Assembly: GCA_944381405.1 (NCBI GenBank)
Contig: CALWLA010000020.1
Span: 1-42,025, forward strand
Length of the DNA stretch: 42,025 nt
Direction of reading: 5' to 3'
Origin: an uncultured Lachnospiraceae bacterium
Lineage (GTDB): Bacteria > Bacillota > Clostridia > Lachnospirales > Lachnospiraceae
Below are positions 41,613 to 42,025 of this stretch, in pieces (within the stretch, counting starts at the first letter, position 1; each line of letters begins with the position of its first letter). Below the pieces are notes generated by a model. It saw only the letters and a program-made list of their open reading frames with translations. It ran no database searches and had not been told where the DNA came from. Position numbers and translations under genes: made by a program.

Positions 41613-41982
41613 GATCTCCGTTCTCCAAAGCCCTGATCAGAAGCTCCGCCGTCGCCAGATTGGTGGCGATGGGAATGTTATAGGTATCGCAGAGCCGTAC
41701 CACATTGTTGACGTCCGGCTCATGGGGATTCGGCTGCTGGGGATCCCTCAGAAAGATCACCATATCCAGGCCGTTGTTCGTGATCTGCGCCGCCATCTGC
41801 TGCTGGCCCCCCAAATGGCCGGCAAGATATTTGTGGACCCGCAGGTTGGTGACCTCCTCGATCAGTCTGCCTGTGGTTCCGGTGGCATACAGCTCGTTTT
41901 TCGATAGGATTCCTCTGTAAGCTATGCAGGAATTCTGCATCAGCTTCTCTTTTGAATCATGTGCGATCAAGCCCACCTTCAT
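41593..41982 (-). CDS. mgsA: Methylglyoxal synthase MgsA
   Basis: The 129-residue enzyme converts dihydroxyacetone phosphate to methylglyoxal and phosphate, bypassing lower glycolysis. Family segments GLIAHDSKEKLM, ATGTTGRLIEE, GHLGGQQQMAAQI and FLRDPQQPNPHEPDV hold the phosphate-binding and catalytic residues (His, Asp). It is the usual length. It is co-transcribed with the carboxypeptidase. GGAGAAGG lies before the ATG. Confidence 0.96.
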   Translation of the reverse strand: MKVGLIAHDSKEKLMQNSCIAYRGILSKNELYATGTTGRLIEEVTNLRVHKYLAGHLGGQQQMAAQITNNGLDMVIFLRDPQQPNPHEPDVNNVVRLCDTYNIPIATNLATAELLIRALENGDLEWREI

Positions 41983-42025
41983 AAACCTTCTCCTTTCGCT
42001 CTCCGCACCCCTGCGGAAAGCACTG

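Noticed and set aside
1-42025. CRISPR arrays, tRNA, rRNA and transposases
   Set aside because: No repeat-spacer pattern, cloverleaf, rRNA segment or transposase motif was noticed on either strand by eye; a dedicated tRNA scan could still find one.

Overview
The window looks like chromosome of an anaerobic Gram-positive bacterium of the Clostridia, most likely Lachnospiraceae-like. The reasons are strong AGGAGG-type ribosome sites, moderately high GC with AT-rich promoters, lipoprotein signals, double-cubane-cluster reductases with their activator, a chromosomal tyrosine recombinase, and UGA-encoded selenocysteine with compact downstream hairpins. No rRNA, tRNA, CRISPR array, transposase or phage structural gene was seen.

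Region 1 (1-23 kb) is the interesting part. It begins inside an operon I recognise as the SAO type (selenocysteine-assisted organometal handling): permease end (saoP), a membrane protein ending in Cys-Cys-COOH (saoC), a membrane-anchored binding protein (saoB), an ATPase (saoA) and the C-terminal stub of a MerB-like lyase (saoL) that still has an in-frame UGA and a SECIS-like hairpin. Molybdenum-cofactor genes follow: a molybdopterin-binding protein with a Cys tail, moaC, moaA, a MOSC-MoaB fusion, modA and modB. Then come saoD (DsrE-like), a divergent two-component system around a perfect palindrome, and a second ABC binding protein that is a full-length selenoprotein (UGA at 11782, Sec216). 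Next are two bis-MGD molybdoenzyme catalytic subunits, one ferredoxin-type subunit and a MobA-MoeA-MobB triple fusion. A second NitT/TauT-like transporter without selenocysteine ends the region. My inference is that selenoprotein binding proteins capture a metal- or metalloid-containing (perhaps organometal) substrate, the lyase/DsrE/Cys-Cys proteins handle the released element, and molybdoenzymes do redox chemistry on the substrate or product.

Region 2 (23.4-28.9 kb) is visibly less GC-rich. It is an amino-acid-type ABC transporter operon whose binding protein carries two tandem copies of the binding domain, with a PatB/MalY-type C-S lyase and an M20 amidohydrolase. Together they suggest uptake and breakdown of an N-acylated or S-substituted cysteine-like compound.

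Region 3 (29-34.1 kb, minus strand) has an ABC-F ATPase, two tandem double-cubane-cluster reductase paralogues and their ATP-dependent activator. Region 4 (34.1-35.7 kb) holds a tyrosine recombinase flanked by an orphan consensus promoter and a long hairpin. Region 5 (35.7-42 kb) looks like ordinary chromosome: a GntR/ABC-2 exporter operon, a TtcA-like PP-loop protein, an HlyD-like membrane protein, a small P-loop protein, a D-Ala-D-Ala carboxypeptidase and methylglyoxal synthase.
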